Part shown: positions 17,410 through 27,477 of the stretch, piece after piece
Layout of the letters: the number at the start of each line of letters is the position of its first letter
Numbering within the stretch: position 1 is the first letter of the stretch
Assembly (NCBI GenBank): GCA_013204595.1
Contig: JABMNK010000031.1
Span: 1 to 64,000 of the forward strand
DNA length: 64,000 nt
DNA from: Flammeovirgaceae bacterium
Lineage (GTDB): Bacteria > Bacteroidota > Bacteroidia > Cytophagales > Cyclobacteriaceae
Direction of reading: 5' to 3'
Program-made: the position numbers and the translations under genes
The notes under the pieces: generated by a model
Told to the model about the DNA's origin: nothing
The model's input: the letters and a program-made list of their open reading frames with translations, nothing else
Database searches by the model: none

Positions 17410-19101
17410 ATGAAGGTAAAACGGTCAATCATTTTCATTTTGTATTTTTTTGTTTGCTTGGAGCTATCGGCGCAACGAAAAGAAAAAAGACAGATACCTG
17501 ACACTTTACAGCTTCAAGAGCTGAAGCACATGATTGAGACCCTTGTCATCGAAGGTGATCGCCTGCTGATTTTGGGAAATCCTAAGGCAGCGAACGAGGT
17601 TTTTGAACGAATCAAACAGTTGGATTCAAGAAATGCGGTAGCCAATTTTAAATTGGCAGAGGGGTCGCTCATTTTGGGGGATAAAACTAGCGCACTGAAT
17701 TTCATTACTGAAGCGATTAACCTGGATGCTGAAAACAAGTATTATTTGATCTTAAAAGCAGATATTTTAGCTGAACTGAATGATTACAGTACCTTAGTTT
17801 CTGTTTATGAAAAGTTAGTCACTATCCCAGGTAATGAGCCCTATTATCTTGAATTGGGCGGCCTCTATCAATACCTAAGGAAGTTAAACGCAGCACTAGA
17901 TGCCTATGATCGAGGAGAACAATTTTTTGGAATTTCTGAGGAAGTCATGCGTGAGCGGCAAAAAATATATCTGTTGAAAAATGATTTTGCTGCCCTAGAA
18001 AGAGATTGGGACAGACTTATTTTGGCCAATCCTACCGAAGACAGATACACACTTGAACTTTGTGCTATTTTCATTGCCAATAACAAGGAAGAGCTCGCAG
18101 TCGATCGCTTGAAGAGTTTAGAGGATTCCAATGCCCAGCTCTTGCTAGCTCAAATAGAAATCAATAAGGGAAATTTCATGAAGGGCATTGATTATTTAGG
18201 GCAGTGTATTGATTCAGAGGCGGTACCACTTCTGGCGAAATTACAATTACTTAATTATTTTGTTGAGCGTATAGAAGAACGTGAAAGTTTTTTGGCGTTG
18301 CTTAATCAATTGATTGAAACTCATTCAGATCAATTTGAGGCGATTGCTTTTGTGGGAGATGTTTATTTGAGTTTAAATGACCAAGCCAATGCTCTTTTGT
18401 ATTACCGAATGTGTTTGCCAATGAGGGGTGTTGATTTTAATATTTGGCAGCAAGTGATTTCTATGGAGTTTCAAAATCAAGCCTATGATAGTGTAAATGT
18501 GCATTGTGAAAAAGCACTGGAGCTTTATCCAAATCAAGCAGTTTTTTATTTTTATGATGGGCTAGCATTTTATAGTAAAAAAGAATTTAAACAATCGGTC
18601 CGCCAATTGGAGCAAGGAAAGAAGTACGCAAGTGATCCTTCCATGCAGGCCCTTTTTTATGCACAACTTGGGGATGCCTATAATAGTGTGGCTGATCATG
18701 TTCAATCTGACTTAGCTTATGAGGCGGCCCTTGAAATAGTGTCTGATAATGATCATGTTTTGAATAACTATAGTTATTTTCTTTCGTTAAGAAAGGAGCA
18801 TTTGTCTAAGGCATTATCCATGGCCAAAAAACTTATTGATAAATACCCAGAAAACAGCACTTATCTAGATACTTATGGATGGGTCCTATACCAAATGGAA
18901 GCATATGAGGAGTCTGAAAAATATTTAAAAAAGGCAGTAGATTTGGAGGTCAATGGAACCTTATTAGAACATTATGGAGATGTATTATTCAAATTAGGCA
19001 GAGAAAAAGAAGCATTAGAACAATGGCATAAGGCCAAGGAATTAGGAGGTGCTACGGATTTAATTGAAAGTAAAATTGAGGCTCAAAAAGAAGATGACTA
19101 G
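17410..19101 (+). CDS. TPR-repeat exported protein
   Basis: From the ATG at 17410 the protein has 563 residues. A signal peptide (SIIFILYFFVCLELSAQ) is followed by many tetratricopeptide-like repeats from about residue 35 to the end. The last copies are the clearest (NSTYLDTYGWVLYQMEAYEE and EHYGDVLFKLGREKEALEQW). Such proteins act as periplasmic or outer-membrane-associated scaffolds. The TTG at 17404 is an alternative start. The gene overlaps the DUF4292 lipoprotein gene by 8 bases and begins an operon-like run that goes on to an EnvC-like factor, so a role in envelope or peptidoglycan assembly is likely but inferred. Confidence 0.88.
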   Translation: MKVKRSIIFILYFFVCLELSAQRKEKRQIPDTLQLQELKHMIETLVIEGDRLLILGNPKAANEVFERIKQLDSRNAVANFKLAEGSLILGDKTSALNFITEAINLDAENKYYLILKADILAELNDYSTLVSVYEKLVTIPGNEPYYLELGGLYQYLRKLNAALDAYDRGEQFFGISEEVMRERQKIYLLKNDFAALERDWDRLILANPTEDRYTLELCAIFIANNKEELAVDRLKSLEDSNAQLLLAQIEINKGNFMKGIDYLGQCIDSEAVPLLAKLQLLNYFVERIEERESFLALLNQLIETHSDQFEAIAFVGDVYLSLNDQANALLYYRMCLPMRGVDFNIWQQVISMEFQNQAYDSVNVHCEKALELYPNQAVFYFYDGLAFYSKKEFKQSVRQLEQGKKYASDPSMQALFYAQLGDAYNSVADHVQSDLAYEAALEIVSDNDHVLNNYSYFLSLRKEHLSKALSMAKKLIDKYPENSTYLDTYGWVLYQMEAYEESEKYLKKAVDLEVNGTLLEHYGDVLFKLGREKEALEQWHKAKELGGATDLIESKIEAQKEDD

Positions 19102-19834
19102 AGTTAATATTATTTTAATAATGGTTTTAACTGGACTCGTCTTGGTCGGATGTAATAGGAAGTTAACCGGATTCAATAGTGATGGTATTGAAATCAATGA
19201 ATTGGCATTTGACTATTTAACGGCGAAGGCCAAAATAAACTACGGGGACGGAAAGAAAAATTTGAGCGTAACGGCCAATTATAGAATTAAAAAAGACAGT
19301 ATTATATGGATTTCCGTTTCGCCTGGATTAGGAGTGGAAGTGGCTCGATTGATGTTGCTCAGTGATTCTATCTTTTTTATGGACAGAATTAATAACAAAT
19401 ATATTGGTAGTAGTTTTTCCGAATTCAGTGCGTTATATGGTTTTGATATAACCTATCAAACAGTTCAGTCAGCAATTCTTGGGGATGCAATTTTTAAATA
19501 TAAAAAAACGGCCGTTAACAAAGTCGATGGAGGGATGGTTTATCAGCAGTTAGAAGAAAATTATATATTAGATAATTTTATAGGGGATGAAACTAAAAAA
19601 GTTGAGCGCGTCTTGGTAAAAGATCTCAAATCAAAGAAATCCATTTCGGTAAATTATGGAGACTTCAGGAAATTGGATGAGCGGTCGCTGCTTCCCTATA
19701 GTATTCAATTCACTTTAGTTTTTTTTCAAGGCGATGAGCAAAAACAAATTGATATTGAGGTCAAGAGCGCTAATTTGCTTGATAAAGCCCCTAAATTTCC
19801 TTTCAATGTCCCTGATAAATTTAAGGTTAATTAA
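19094..19834 (+). CDS. DUF4292 lipoprotein
   Basis: From the ATG at 19094 the 246-residue product begins with a lipoprotein signal peptide and lipobox (LTGLVLVGCNRK; lipidated Cys at about residue 19). It then has the DUF4292 features: FDYLTAKAKINYGDGKK, SVTANYRIKKDSIIWISVSP and a Met/Leu-rich ARLMLLSDSIFFMDR. The fold resembles LolB/LppX-type lipid-binding barrels, which suggests a part in lipoprotein or lipid handling at the outer membrane; that is inference from the family shape. The start at 19064 given by the longest frame is a TTG inside the TPR gene and would bury the lipobox. Confidence 0.87.
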   Translation: MTRVNIILIMVLTGLVLVGCNRKLTGFNSDGIEINELAFDYLTAKAKINYGDGKKNLSVTANYRIKKDSIIWISVSPGLGVEVARLMLLSDSIFFMDRINNKYIGSSFSEFSALYGFDITYQTVQSAILGDAIFKYKKTAVNKVDGGMVYQQLEENYILDNFIGDETKKVERVLVKDLKSKKSISVNYGDFRKLDERSLLPYSIQFTLVFFQGDEQKQIDIEVKSANLLDKAPKFPFNVPDKFKVN

Positions 19835-21008
19835 CCTAAGGCTGTTAATTTACGTTTTGCTTTTTGTGCCGCTGGCGCTTTTTGGTCAAAAGTCCAAGAC
19901 GCAGTTAGAAAAAGAGCGTAAGGAGAATGAGGTTAAAATTATTGAGACAGAAAAAATCCTTACTGAGACTAAAAAAGTCCGGAGTGCGACGCTGGGGCAA
20001 TTAACTGCCTTAAATAATCAAATCAACTCTCGCGAATCTTTAATTAAATCCATCGACAGTGAATTGATTCTTATTGATTTAGAAATTGAGGAACTTTCAG
20101 TGATCATGGAAGATATAGATTTATATCTAAAGTCTCTCAAAGAAGAATACGCTAAGATGGTTTATAAATCATCAAAATCGAGGCATGGGTTTCATTTTTT
20201 AACTTTCTTATTTGCTTCGGATTCTTTTACCCAGCTCTATCGAAGAATAAAGTACATGGAACAATATGCGGAGGCTAGAAGGTTACAATCAAAACAAATA
20301 ACCGAGACTTTAAAGGAGCTTAATGACCAGCAACGTGAGCAAGAGAAAAGGAGATCTCAACAAAAGAAGCTTCGTAAAAGTCAGGTAGTAGAGAGCCAAA
20401 CATTAATTCTGTTAAAACAAGAAAAAAATCAATTGATAAGTAAATTGACAGAAAAGGAGGGGAATTTGAAAAAGGAAATGGATGCACGCAAGCTTTCCAT
20501 AAAGAGGCTGGATAAGGTAATTGCCGATTTAATAAAGAATGAGATTGATCGTGAAAAGAAGGAGTCCGCCAATCAACAAGCGACTACGTCAAAAATAACT
20601 GGGAAATTTTCGGATCAGTTGAACCGTTTGAGATGGCCTGTGAAATCAGGATTCATTTCTTCGAAATTTGGTATTCAAAAAGACCTAATCCTTAAAAATG
20701 TAACTTTAGATAACACCGGGATTGATATACAGACCAAAAGTAATGAAGAGGTCGTGGTGGTTTTCGAAGGAGAGGTTCGGATTAAAGCTTTTGTTCCAGG
20801 TCAAAACAACGTAGTAATTGTAAAACATGGAAATTATTATACAGTTTATTCCAAATTAAAAACTGTTTCAGTTAAGCAAGGTCAGTTTTTAAAAGCCGGC
20901 GAAGTGATCGGAGAAGTATATACCAACAGTGCGGGAATTTCAGAAATGCACTTTGAGGTTTGGTTAGACAAAAAAAAACTTGATCCTGAAAAATGGTTAG
21001 CCGATTGA
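19806..21008 (+). CDS. EnvC-like LytM-domain factor (murein hydrolase activator type)
   Basis: The likely start is ATG 19806, giving 400 residues with a hydrophobic signal (LLIYVLLFVPLALFGQ), a long coiled coil (about 30-250) rich in Lys/Glu, and a C-terminal LytM/M23 domain (about 285-400). The domain is degenerate: where active M23 enzymes have HxGxD this one reads NTGID, and where they have HxH it reads EMHFEVW. Two of the four zinc ligands are therefore missing, as in EnvC, which activates amidases and does not cut murein itself. It overlaps the DUF4292 gene by 29 bases. The longest frame, from 19734, lacks a sensible signal peptide. Confidence 0.88.
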   Translation: MSLINLRLINLRLLIYVLLFVPLALFGQKSKTQLEKERKENEVKIIETEKILTETKKVRSATLGQLTALNNQINSRESLIKSIDSELILIDLEIEELSVIMEDIDLYLKSLKEEYAKMVYKSSKSRHGFHFLTFLFASDSFTQLYRRIKYMEQYAEARRLQSKQITETLKELNDQQREQEKRRSQQKKLRKSQVVESQTLILLKQEKNQLISKLTEKEGNLKKEMDARKLSIKRLDKVIADLIKNEIDREKKESANQQATTSKITGKFSDQLNRLRWPVKSGFISSKFGIQKDLILKNVTLDNTGIDIQTKSNEEVVVVFEGEVRIKAFVPGQNNVVIVKHGNYYTVYSKLKTVSVKQGQFLKAGEVIGEVYTNSAGISEMHFEVWLDKKKLDPEKWLAD

Positions 21009-21033
21009 ATTGAGACCTTTTTGATTACCTTTG
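21004..21033 (+). promoter_or_regulatory. Promoter of tatA-gatA-lytic transglycosylase
   Basis: TTG at 21005-21007 is followed after 18 bases by TACCTTTG (21026-21033), a full -7 match. It lies 20 bases before the tatA start and suggests that tatA, gatA and the next gene have their own transcript. Confidence 0.55.
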
Positions 21034-21053
21034 ATTTATATAAATAAATATTC

Positions 21054-21257
21054 ATGGATACTATATTAGCATTTGGAATGCCCGGAGGTTGGGAATGGAT
21101 AGTCATAGGACTTTTTATTGTTGTTTTTTTTGGTGCAAAAAAAATACCTGAAATTGCAAGAGGCCTAGGGAAAGGGATAAGAGAATTTAAGGATGCCACT
21201 AAGGAGATCAAACAGGAGATCGAGCATGGAGCCAAGTCAGAAGATAAGACCACATAA
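21054..21257 (+). CDS. tatA: Sec-independent translocase subunit TatA/E
   Basis: A 67-residue Tat component that forms the pore for folded proteins. It has one N-terminal membrane helix (WEWIVIGLFIVVFFGAKKIPE, in two parts about 14-34) and the conserved FGAKKIPEIARGLGKGIREF, followed by an amphipathic and charged tail. No tatC lies next to it. Its presence agrees with the twin-arginine signal seen (out of frame) upstream of the isomerase gene at 52090-52179. It is followed by gatA after 6 bases. Confidence 0.94.
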   Translation: MDTILAFGMPGGWEWIVIGLFIVVFFGAKKIPEIARGLGKGIREFKDATKEIKQEIEHGAKSEDKTT

Positions 21258-21263
21258 TCTTTC

Positions 21264-22694
21264 ATGAATTATAAGTCCTATCAGGAGATTAGGGCAGATC
21301 TTGAAAGTAGAAGAATTACGGTTAGTCAGATCGTAAGTCATCATCTGTCTATTATTAATGACCAAAATGATCGGTTAAATGCTTTCTTAGAAGTATTCGA
21401 ACAGGAATCTTTGAAGCAAGCGCTTCTTATAGATGATAAATTAAGGCAAGGAAATGCGGGTCGCTTAGCGGGATTGGTGTTGGGGATTAAAGATCTTTTT
21501 TGCTTTAAGGATCATGTTGTTACCTGCTCAAGTAAGATACTTGAAGGCTTTGTAAGTCAAATCACTGCGACAGCTGTGCAGAGACTCATCGACGAAGATG
21601 CAATCATTATTGGCAGACAAAATTGCGATGAGTTTGCCATGGGCTCATCTAATGAAAATTCAGCTTTTGGGGTGGTAAAAAACGGGGCCAATTCAAAAAA
21701 AGTCCCAGGTGGATCCTCAGGCGGTAGTGCAGTGGCTGTTCAGACGAATATGTGTCAAATATCTTTAGGTTCTGACACAGGGGGTTCCGTAAGGCAACCT
21801 GCTGCCTTTTGCGGGATTGTGGGCTTCAAGCCTACTTACTCACGTATTTCTAGATATGGGTTGACGGCGTACTCTAGTTCATTTGATTGCGTTGGCATTT
21901 TGTCAAAAAGTGTATCGGATGCGGAATTAATACTTGAAATTATAGGTGGTTTGGATCAAAATGATAGTACGAGCAGTACACTAGAAATCCCTCATTTTTC
22001 ACTATTACCAAGGGAACAGAAAAAATATAAACTTGCTTATTTTCCTGAAATTATCCAATCAGAAGGTATAGATTCATCAATTGTCCAAATGCTCAATAGC
22101 ACCATTGATCAGCTTAAAGACGAAGGTCATACAATAGAAGAAGTATCATTTCCGTATTTGGAATATTTACTGCCTACCTACTACATTTTAACTTCGGCAG
22201 AGGCCAGTGCGAATTTATCTAGATTTGATGGGGTTCGATATGGTTACAGAGATCAAAATATTTCTGACCTCGAATCGATGTATAAAAAATCCAGAACCAA
22301 TGGTTTTGGATCAGAGGTTTTAAGAAGAATCATGCTTGGGACTTTTGTGCTTTCTTCTAGTTATCATGACGCTTTTTATACCAAGGCACAAAAAGTTCGA
22401 AGACGCATAAAAGACTATACTGAAGATGTCCTTAGCAGATATGATTTCATAGTTTCACCAACAACGGCCACTGTTGCATTCAATATTGACACTAAAACCA
22501 AGGACCCCATTCAAATGTACTTATCAGATTTGTTTACGGTTCAAGCTTCGGTAGCTGGTATTCCTGCTATTTCAATTCCTGCAGGCCTTGATGCCAATGG
22601 GATGCCAATGGGATTGCAGATTATGTCAGGTAAATTCGAGGAACAAAAGCTATTTAATTTCTGTAAAGAGATCGAACAAAATCATTTTGTATGA
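21264..22694 (+). CDS. gatA: Glutamyl/aspartyl-tRNA amidotransferase subunit A
   Basis: GatA is the amidase subunit of GatCAB, which turns Glu-tRNAGln (or Asp-tRNAAsn) into the amide. The 476-residue amidase-signature enzyme has the Ser-cisSer-Lys triad: Lys in GIKDLF (about 74), PGGSSGGSAVAV (about 149-160) and LGSDTGGSVRQPAAFCG (about 170-186). Length and the C-terminal PAISIPAG...GMPMGLQIMSG are typical. The gene lies between tatA and a lytic transglycosylase that overlaps it by 4 bases; gatC is 20 kb away on the other strand. It could be another amidase, but the close match in length and motifs makes GatA the best call. Confidence 0.9.
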   Translation: MNYKSYQEIRADLESRRITVSQIVSHHLSIINDQNDRLNAFLEVFEQESLKQALLIDDKLRQGNAGRLAGLVLGIKDLFCFKDHVVTCSSKILEGFVSQITATAVQRLIDEDAIIIGRQNCDEFAMGSSNENSAFGVVKNGANSKKVPGGSSGGSAVAVQTNMCQISLGSDTGGSVRQPAAFCGIVGFKPTYSRISRYGLTAYSSSFDCVGILSKSVSDAELILEIIGGLDQNDSTSSTLEIPHFSLLPREQKKYKLAYFPEIIQSEGIDSSIVQMLNSTIDQLKDEGHTIEEVSFPYLEYLLPTYYILTSAEASANLSRFDGVRYGYRDQNISDLESMYKKSRTNGFGSEVLRRIMLGTFVLSSSYHDAFYTKAQKVRRRIKDYTEDVLSRYDFIVSPTTATVAFNIDTKTKDPIQMYLSDLFTVQASVAGIPAISIPAGLDANGMPMGLQIMSGKFEEQKLFNFCKEIEQNHFV

Positions 22695-24034
22695 GGATAT
22701 TCATTTTAATTTTCTTATTGTCGTCTTATTTTGTTTCTTCTGCTGAGTTTGACTCAACTAAATTATTTTATGATTACATTCCTGATGCCACCTATGATGA
22801 AATAGCGGATAGAATTGATTGCTTGGACACCACTATACCGCTCAGCTTTAATAAAACTGTACGAGGGTTTGTTGACTACTTTACGGTACGTAATCGAGAC
22901 TATACGCGAGGCATACTCAATAGGAAAGACTATTTTTTTGACATTATTGAGCCCTATCTTAAAAAGTATGATCTGCCTGATGATTTGAAATACTTGTCTA
23001 TTGTTGAATCTGGACTAATTCCGACAGCTACTTCCTGGGCAAGTGCAGTTGGGTTATGGCAATTCATCCCCAGTACTGGTCGCACCTATGGATTGTCCAA
23101 TAGCTGGTATATAGACGAACGCATGGATCCTTATAAATCTACTGACGCTGCGTGTAGGTATTTGAAAGATTTGCACACAACTTTTGGGAGATGGGATTTG
23201 GCCCTTGCTGCCTATAATTGTGGCCCAGGTAATGTGAGAAAGGCTATAAGGAGGAGCGGATATAAAACTAATTTTTGGGAAATTTATAATTATTTACCTA
23301 GAGAAACTCGTTCTTATATCCCACAATTCATAGCGATTATTTATGCTTTGAATTATGCTGAAGAACATAATTTATACGCTGATTTCCCTTATCATCTACC
23401 TAATGCTGATACCCTTATGGTAAGTCAGTATTTCCATTTGGAAACTTTTGCTACCCAGGCGAATATTTGTATGGATCACTTGTTGGAGTTGAATCCAAGT
23501 ATACGCAGAGGGGCACTTCCGGTGGGGGTCAAAAACTTTGTCATCAAAGTCCCTTCAGATATGAAAGCGAGTATTGATGAGCATAGAAGCTTGCTCTTTG
23601 ATACTGCGGGTAGCGTGGGGCTAAAAGAATTGGAGCAATTTGCGAGTCATACGCCAGGGAGCACTTACGGAAGAGTGAAGGAGGTTTATCGAGTAAGGAG
23701 CGGGGATGTCCTAGGTAATATTGCGGGCAGATACCATGTGAGAGTTTCAGATATCCAAAAATGGAATAATCTGAGTTCTACGATGATACGCGTTGGTCAG
23801 AATTTGACGATTTGGTCTGCGTTAAATTACAGTCCATCTTCTTCTAAGCTATCTGTTTCGACTAAATCTGCTGATCAGACAATAGTGGGTGACACCTATT
23901 TGGTAAGGCCAGGTGACTCTTTATGGAGTATTTCGAAGAATTCAAACGTTTCAATAGATCAAATCAAGAAAATAAATAAGCTAAATTCTAACGTCATTCA
24001 ATCGGGTCAGAAGTTAATTATATCGATTGATTAA
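22691..24034 (+). CDS. LysM lytic murein transglycosylase (MltD-like)
   Basis: The 447-residue product has a signal peptide (IFILIFLLSSYFVSSA), then an SLT domain (about 90-220) with the catalytic Glu in VESGLIPTATSWASAVGLW and the family block LALAAYNCGPGNVRKAI. Two C-terminal LysM domains begin YRVRSGDVLGNIAGRYHV (about 337) and YLVRPGDSLWSISKNSNV (about 402). It should cut peptidoglycan between MurNAc and GlcNAc. The start overlaps the gatA stop by 4 bases (ATGA), so the two are translated together. It belongs to the same envelope neighbourhood as the EnvC-like gene. Confidence 0.93.
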   Translation: MRIFILIFLLSSYFVSSAEFDSTKLFYDYIPDATYDEIADRIDCLDTTIPLSFNKTVRGFVDYFTVRNRDYTRGILNRKDYFFDIIEPYLKKYDLPDDLKYLSIVESGLIPTATSWASAVGLWQFIPSTGRTYGLSNSWYIDERMDPYKSTDAACRYLKDLHTTFGRWDLALAAYNCGPGNVRKAIRRSGYKTNFWEIYNYLPRETRSYIPQFIAIIYALNYAEEHNLYADFPYHLPNADTLMVSQYFHLETFATQANICMDHLLELNPSIRRGALPVGVKNFVIKVPSDMKASIDEHRSLLFDTAGSVGLKELEQFASHTPGSTYGRVKEVYRVRSGDVLGNIAGRYHVRVSDIQKWNNLSSTMIRVGQNLTIWSALNYSPSSSKLSVSTKSADQTIVGDTYLVRPGDSLWSISKNSNVSIDQIKKINKLNSNVIQSGQKLIISID

Positions 24035-24096
24035 TTGGCTTATTTAGAGTCCAAATCGGCTATATTTACAACTAATTTCTCTAAAATATACGTTTA

Positions 24097-25179
24097 ATGA
24101 GATTGAGATTCCTTCATCATTTTCTAATCATTTCTTTGGCCATGATGCTAGTAGCTTGTGGAGAGGCTTCTAAAAAGTTTTCCAAAGACTTTATGCCTTC
24201 GGCGAAAGGGGATATAGGTGAGATTATGGTGGTAGCAGACTCAGGTCAATGGGAAGCGGATCTTGGAGCCACTTTAATGTCTATTCTTAGACAGCCAATG
24301 CAGGGACTTCCGCAGGATGAGCCTTTATTTAGTGTGCACAAAATAAGCCCAGATAAACTCAATAATACCTTGAAGTCCTCGGCCAATATGATTTTCTTAA
24401 TGACCTTAGATTCTAAGACCACAGAGAGCAAAATTCTTAAAGGGTTTCTCACTCAAGAGTCGTTACAGATGATTCGAAAAGATACAAGTCTTTATATGAG
24501 CATTAGAAGAGATGAATTTGCTAAGGGCCAGGTTATTCTCTATTTATTTGCCAATACGGAGGCCCAACTCAATGCAAAATTGATTCAAAACAGAGAAAAA
24601 ATTCAATTATTATTTGAGAAAAGAGAGCGAGAACGTATGGTTAAGAAATTATACAAATCTCATGATAAGCAAATGGAAAAAACGGTCTTTGGAAGGCATC
24701 AGTTTAAAATGGACGTTCCCTTTGGCTGGGAGCAGGCGGCAAGTAGTGATGGATTTTATTGGATGAGGTACTTTAATAACGATAAGGAACAGAATATTTT
24801 TATTTATTACGAGCCGTATACAACTGCTGATGTTTTTAATGATATCCCATTATTTCGAGATATGATTACTCGGAAATATTTGCGAGATGGTGAAAAAAAT
24901 GGTCTTTTCATTGAAAGACAGATGCGTGATGATTTGCAAGCAGTCTTCACTAATCAGACCCACTTTAAGGGACACTATGCTATTGAAAGCAGGGGACTCT
25001 GGAAAATCAGTGATAATTCGCTTGGTGGACCTTATATAAGTTATACTTTTGTAGATATTGATCAAAAGAGAGTTTATTATATAGAGGGTTATGTGGCCGC
25101 CCCGGGCAGTAAAAAAAGAATCTTACTTCAAGAAGTAGATGCCATATTATCCACCTTTCGTACGATATTGATAAAATAA
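24097..25179 (+). CDS. DUF4837 lipoprotein
   Basis: The 360-residue protein has a lipoprotein signal and lipobox (AMMLVACGEAS, Cys at about 22), then KGDIGEIMVVADSGQWEADL (about 38-57), the usual opening of DUF4837 proteins. The second half has the conserved HQFKMDVPFGWEQAASSDGF and the WMRYFNNDKEQNIFIYYEPY block. The family is confined mainly to Bacteroidota and has no established function; it is exported and lipid-anchored. The gene stands 10 bases before maeB on the same strand. Confidence 0.87.
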   Translation: MRLRFLHHFLIISLAMMLVACGEASKKFSKDFMPSAKGDIGEIMVVADSGQWEADLGATLMSILRQPMQGLPQDEPLFSVHKISPDKLNNTLKSSANMIFLMTLDSKTTESKILKGFLTQESLQMIRKDTSLYMSIRRDEFAKGQVILYLFANTEAQLNAKLIQNREKIQLLFEKRERERMVKKLYKSHDKQMEKTVFGRHQFKMDVPFGWEQAASSDGFYWMRYFNNDKEQNIFIYYEPYTTADVFNDIPLFRDMITRKYLRDGEKNGLFIERQMRDDLQAVFTNQTHFKGHYAIESRGLWKISDNSLGGPYISYTFVDIDQKRVYYIEGYVAAPGSKKRILLQEVDAILSTFRTILIK

Positions 25180-25188
25180 CTAAGACCT

Positions 25189-27477
25189 ATGTGTGCTAAA
25201 ATAAGAAAACAAGAGGCGCTGGATTTTCATTCAGCTGCCCCAAGAGGTAAAATAGAAGTTGTTCCGACGAAACCACTTAGAAGCCAGCATGATTTGGCAT
25301 TGGCGTATTCACCAGGGGTAGCAGTGCCTTGTTTGGAAATAGCCAACAATAAACAAGATGTATATAAATATACCGCTAAAGGCAATCTAGTAGGGGTAAT
25401 CACCAATGGAACGGCAGTTCTCGGTTTAGGAAATATTGGCCCTGAAGCCTCAAAGCCAGTTATGGAAGGAAAGGGTGTGCTTTTTAAAAAATTTGCAGGT
25501 ATCGATGTTTTTGATATTGAGATAAATGAAACTGATCCCGACAAGTTTATAGAAATTGTCAAATCGTTGGAGCCCACTTTTGGAGGAATCAATCTAGAAG
25601 ATATTAAAGCGCCTGAGTGTTTCAAGATTGAAAGAGAGCTTAGGAAATTGATGACTATTCCTGTCATGCATGATGATCAACATGGGACAGCGATTATTTC
25701 GAGTGCAGCACTATTGAATGCATTGGAATTAGTTGATAAAAAGATAGAAGAACTTAAAATAGTCATTAGTGGTGGAGGGGCAGCAGCTATTGCCTGTACG
25801 GATCTTTATGTATCATTAGGGGTTGATGTAGGAAATGTTGTCATGACAGATTCAAAGGGTGTAGTACGAGTGGATAGAGGTGTCATAGATGAGCAAAAGG
25901 CCAAGTATGCTACTAATAAAGATTTGCAGACACTCAGTGAGGCATTGGTGGATGCTGATATGTTCCTAGGATTGTCTAAGGCCGATATTTTGACTCCAGA
26001 GATGATTCTAACGATGGCGGCGGATCCAATAATTTTTGCACTTTCAAATCCGGATCCAGAAATCGCCTATGAACTTGCGATGTCGACCCGTAAAGACATC
26101 ATTATGGCTACCGGAAGATCAGATCATCCCAATCAGGTAAATAATGTGTTGGGTTTTCCTTATATTTTCAGGGGTGCCCTTGACGTTAGAGCAACGACCA
26201 TAAATGAGGCTATGAAGCTTGCTGCGGTCAAGGCAATTGCTGATTTGGCAAAGGAAAGTGTTCCCGATTTGGTCCTTAAGGCTTATGGATCTAATACTTT
26301 GAAATTTGGTCGAGACTATTTAATTCCTAAACCGCTTGACCCAAGATTAATCACCACGATTTCCCCCGCAGTCGCAAAGGCAGCAATGGATTCGAATGTA
26401 GCGCAGATAGACATTGAAGATTGGGAGCAGTATAAAGTAGAACTACAAGCGCGAGTGGGTATTGATCAGCGTTTGATTTCTAGGATTATTACTAGGGCCA
26501 AAAAAGATCCAAAGCGTGTTATTTATGGCGAAGCTCATGAGATTTCTATTCTTAAAGCCGCTCAGCAGGCAGTAGATCAGGGAGTGGCTATTCCTATTTT
26601 ATTGGGTAATAGGATGCTTATTCAGCAGTTGATAAAAGAGAATGAATTGGATTTGGCAGAATGCGAAATTATAGATCCAATAGAGCAAGAAGCCAAAAGA
26701 CTGAATTATGCCGCCCAACTTTTCAAATTGCGTCAGCGTAAAGGTATGACGCATCTGCAAGCCAAGAAGGCTATGCTCAATGCTAATTATTTCGGCGTGA
26801 TGATGGTGAATAATGAGGAAGCGGATGCTTTCATTTCTGGATTGTCAAATGACTATCCAGAGACCATCAGACCAGCATTAGAAATTATAGGACCAGAGCC
26901 CGGGGTCAATCGCGTGGCGGGAATGTATATTTTAAGTAATAAAAATGGCAATTATTTTCTTTCAGATACCACTGTTAATTTAAATCCTACTGCAGATCAG
27001 TTGGTTGATATTATCGGATTGACGGCTCAGGCAGTTCGCTTTTTTGATGTAGAGCCGAGAATGGCGGGGCTTTCTTATTCCAATTTTGGATCAGCAAAGG
27101 GAGAGATCCCAGAAAAGATGTCTAGGGCCGTAGCCAAAGCGCAAGCAAAATGGCCTGAATTATTGATTGATGGAGAAATTCAGGCGAATGTGGCCCTTAA
27201 TAAGGAGCATATTGAGGAGAATTATCCATTTAGTAAACTAGCAGGAACGTTCGCGAATACGCTGATCTTCCCGAACTTAGAGTCAGGTAATATTGCTTAT
27301 AAATTACTTATGGAATTTGGAGGTGCTGAAGCAATTGGGCCGATCTTGATGGGCATGAGAAAAGCCATTCACGTACTCCAAAAAGGGAGCTCAGTGAGCG
27401 ATATTTTTAATATTACAGCTATTGCGGTTGTAGATGCGCAAGAGCAGGAGATATCCGAAAGAGCAGCCAGTGATTAA
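25189..27477 (+). CDS. maeB: NADP-dependent malic enzyme with phosphotransacetylase-like domain
   Basis: The 762-residue enzyme decarboxylates malate to pyruvate. The N-terminal malic domain shows the [13 protein letters not shown] block (about 32-44), the catalytic Lys/Asp region with [15 protein letters not shown] and MHDDQHGTA (about 154-170), and an NADP fold with [15 protein letters not shown]. The C-terminal 330 residues (about 430-755) are a phosphotransacetylase-like domain, as usual in MaeB, where it acts in regulation. The neighbours downstream are ruvA, sprA and gcvH, an order often kept in Bacteroidota. Its stop overlaps the ruvA start. Confidence 0.95.
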   Translation: MCAKIRKQEALDFHSAAPRGKIEVVPTKPLRSQHDLALAYSPGVAVPCLEIANNKQDVYKYTAKGNLVGVITNGTAVLGLGNIGPEASKPVMEGKGVLFKKFAGIDVFDIEINETDPDKFIEIVKSLEPTFGGINLEDIKAPECFKIERELRKLMTIPVMHDDQHGTAIISSAALLNALELVDKKIEELKIVISGGGAAAIACTDLYVSLGVDVGNVVMTDSKGVVRVDRGVIDEQKAKYATNKDLQTLSEALVDADMFLGLSKADILTPEMILTMAADPIIFALSNPDPEIAYELAMSTRKDIIMATGRSDHPNQVNNVLGFPYIFRGALDVRATTINEAMKLAAVKAIADLAKESVPDLVLKAYGSNTLKFGRDYLIPKPLDPRLITTISPAVAKAAMDSNVAQIDIEDWEQYKVELQARVGIDQRLISRIITRAKKDPKRVIYGEAHEISILKAAQQAVDQGVAIPILLGNRMLIQQLIKENELDLAECEIIDPIEQEAKRLNYAAQLFKLRQRKGMTHLQAKKAMLNANYFGVMMVNNEEADAFISGLSNDYPETIRPALEIIGPEPGVNRVAGMYILSNKNGNYFLSDTTVNLNPTADQLVDIIGLTAQAVRFFDVEPRMAGLSYSNFGSAKGEIPEKMSRAVAKAQAKWPELLIDGEIQANVALNKEHIEENYPFSKLAGTFANTLIFPNLESGNIAYKLLMEFGGAEAIGPILMGMRKAIHVLQKGSSVSDIFNITAIAVVDAQEQEISERAASD

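Noticed and set aside
20882-21265. 127-codon open frame on the minus strand.
   Set aside because: Antisense to the EnvC-like C-terminus and all of tatA, both well supported.
25227-25667. 146-codon open frame on the minus strand.
   Set aside because: Antisense shadow of the maeB malic domain.
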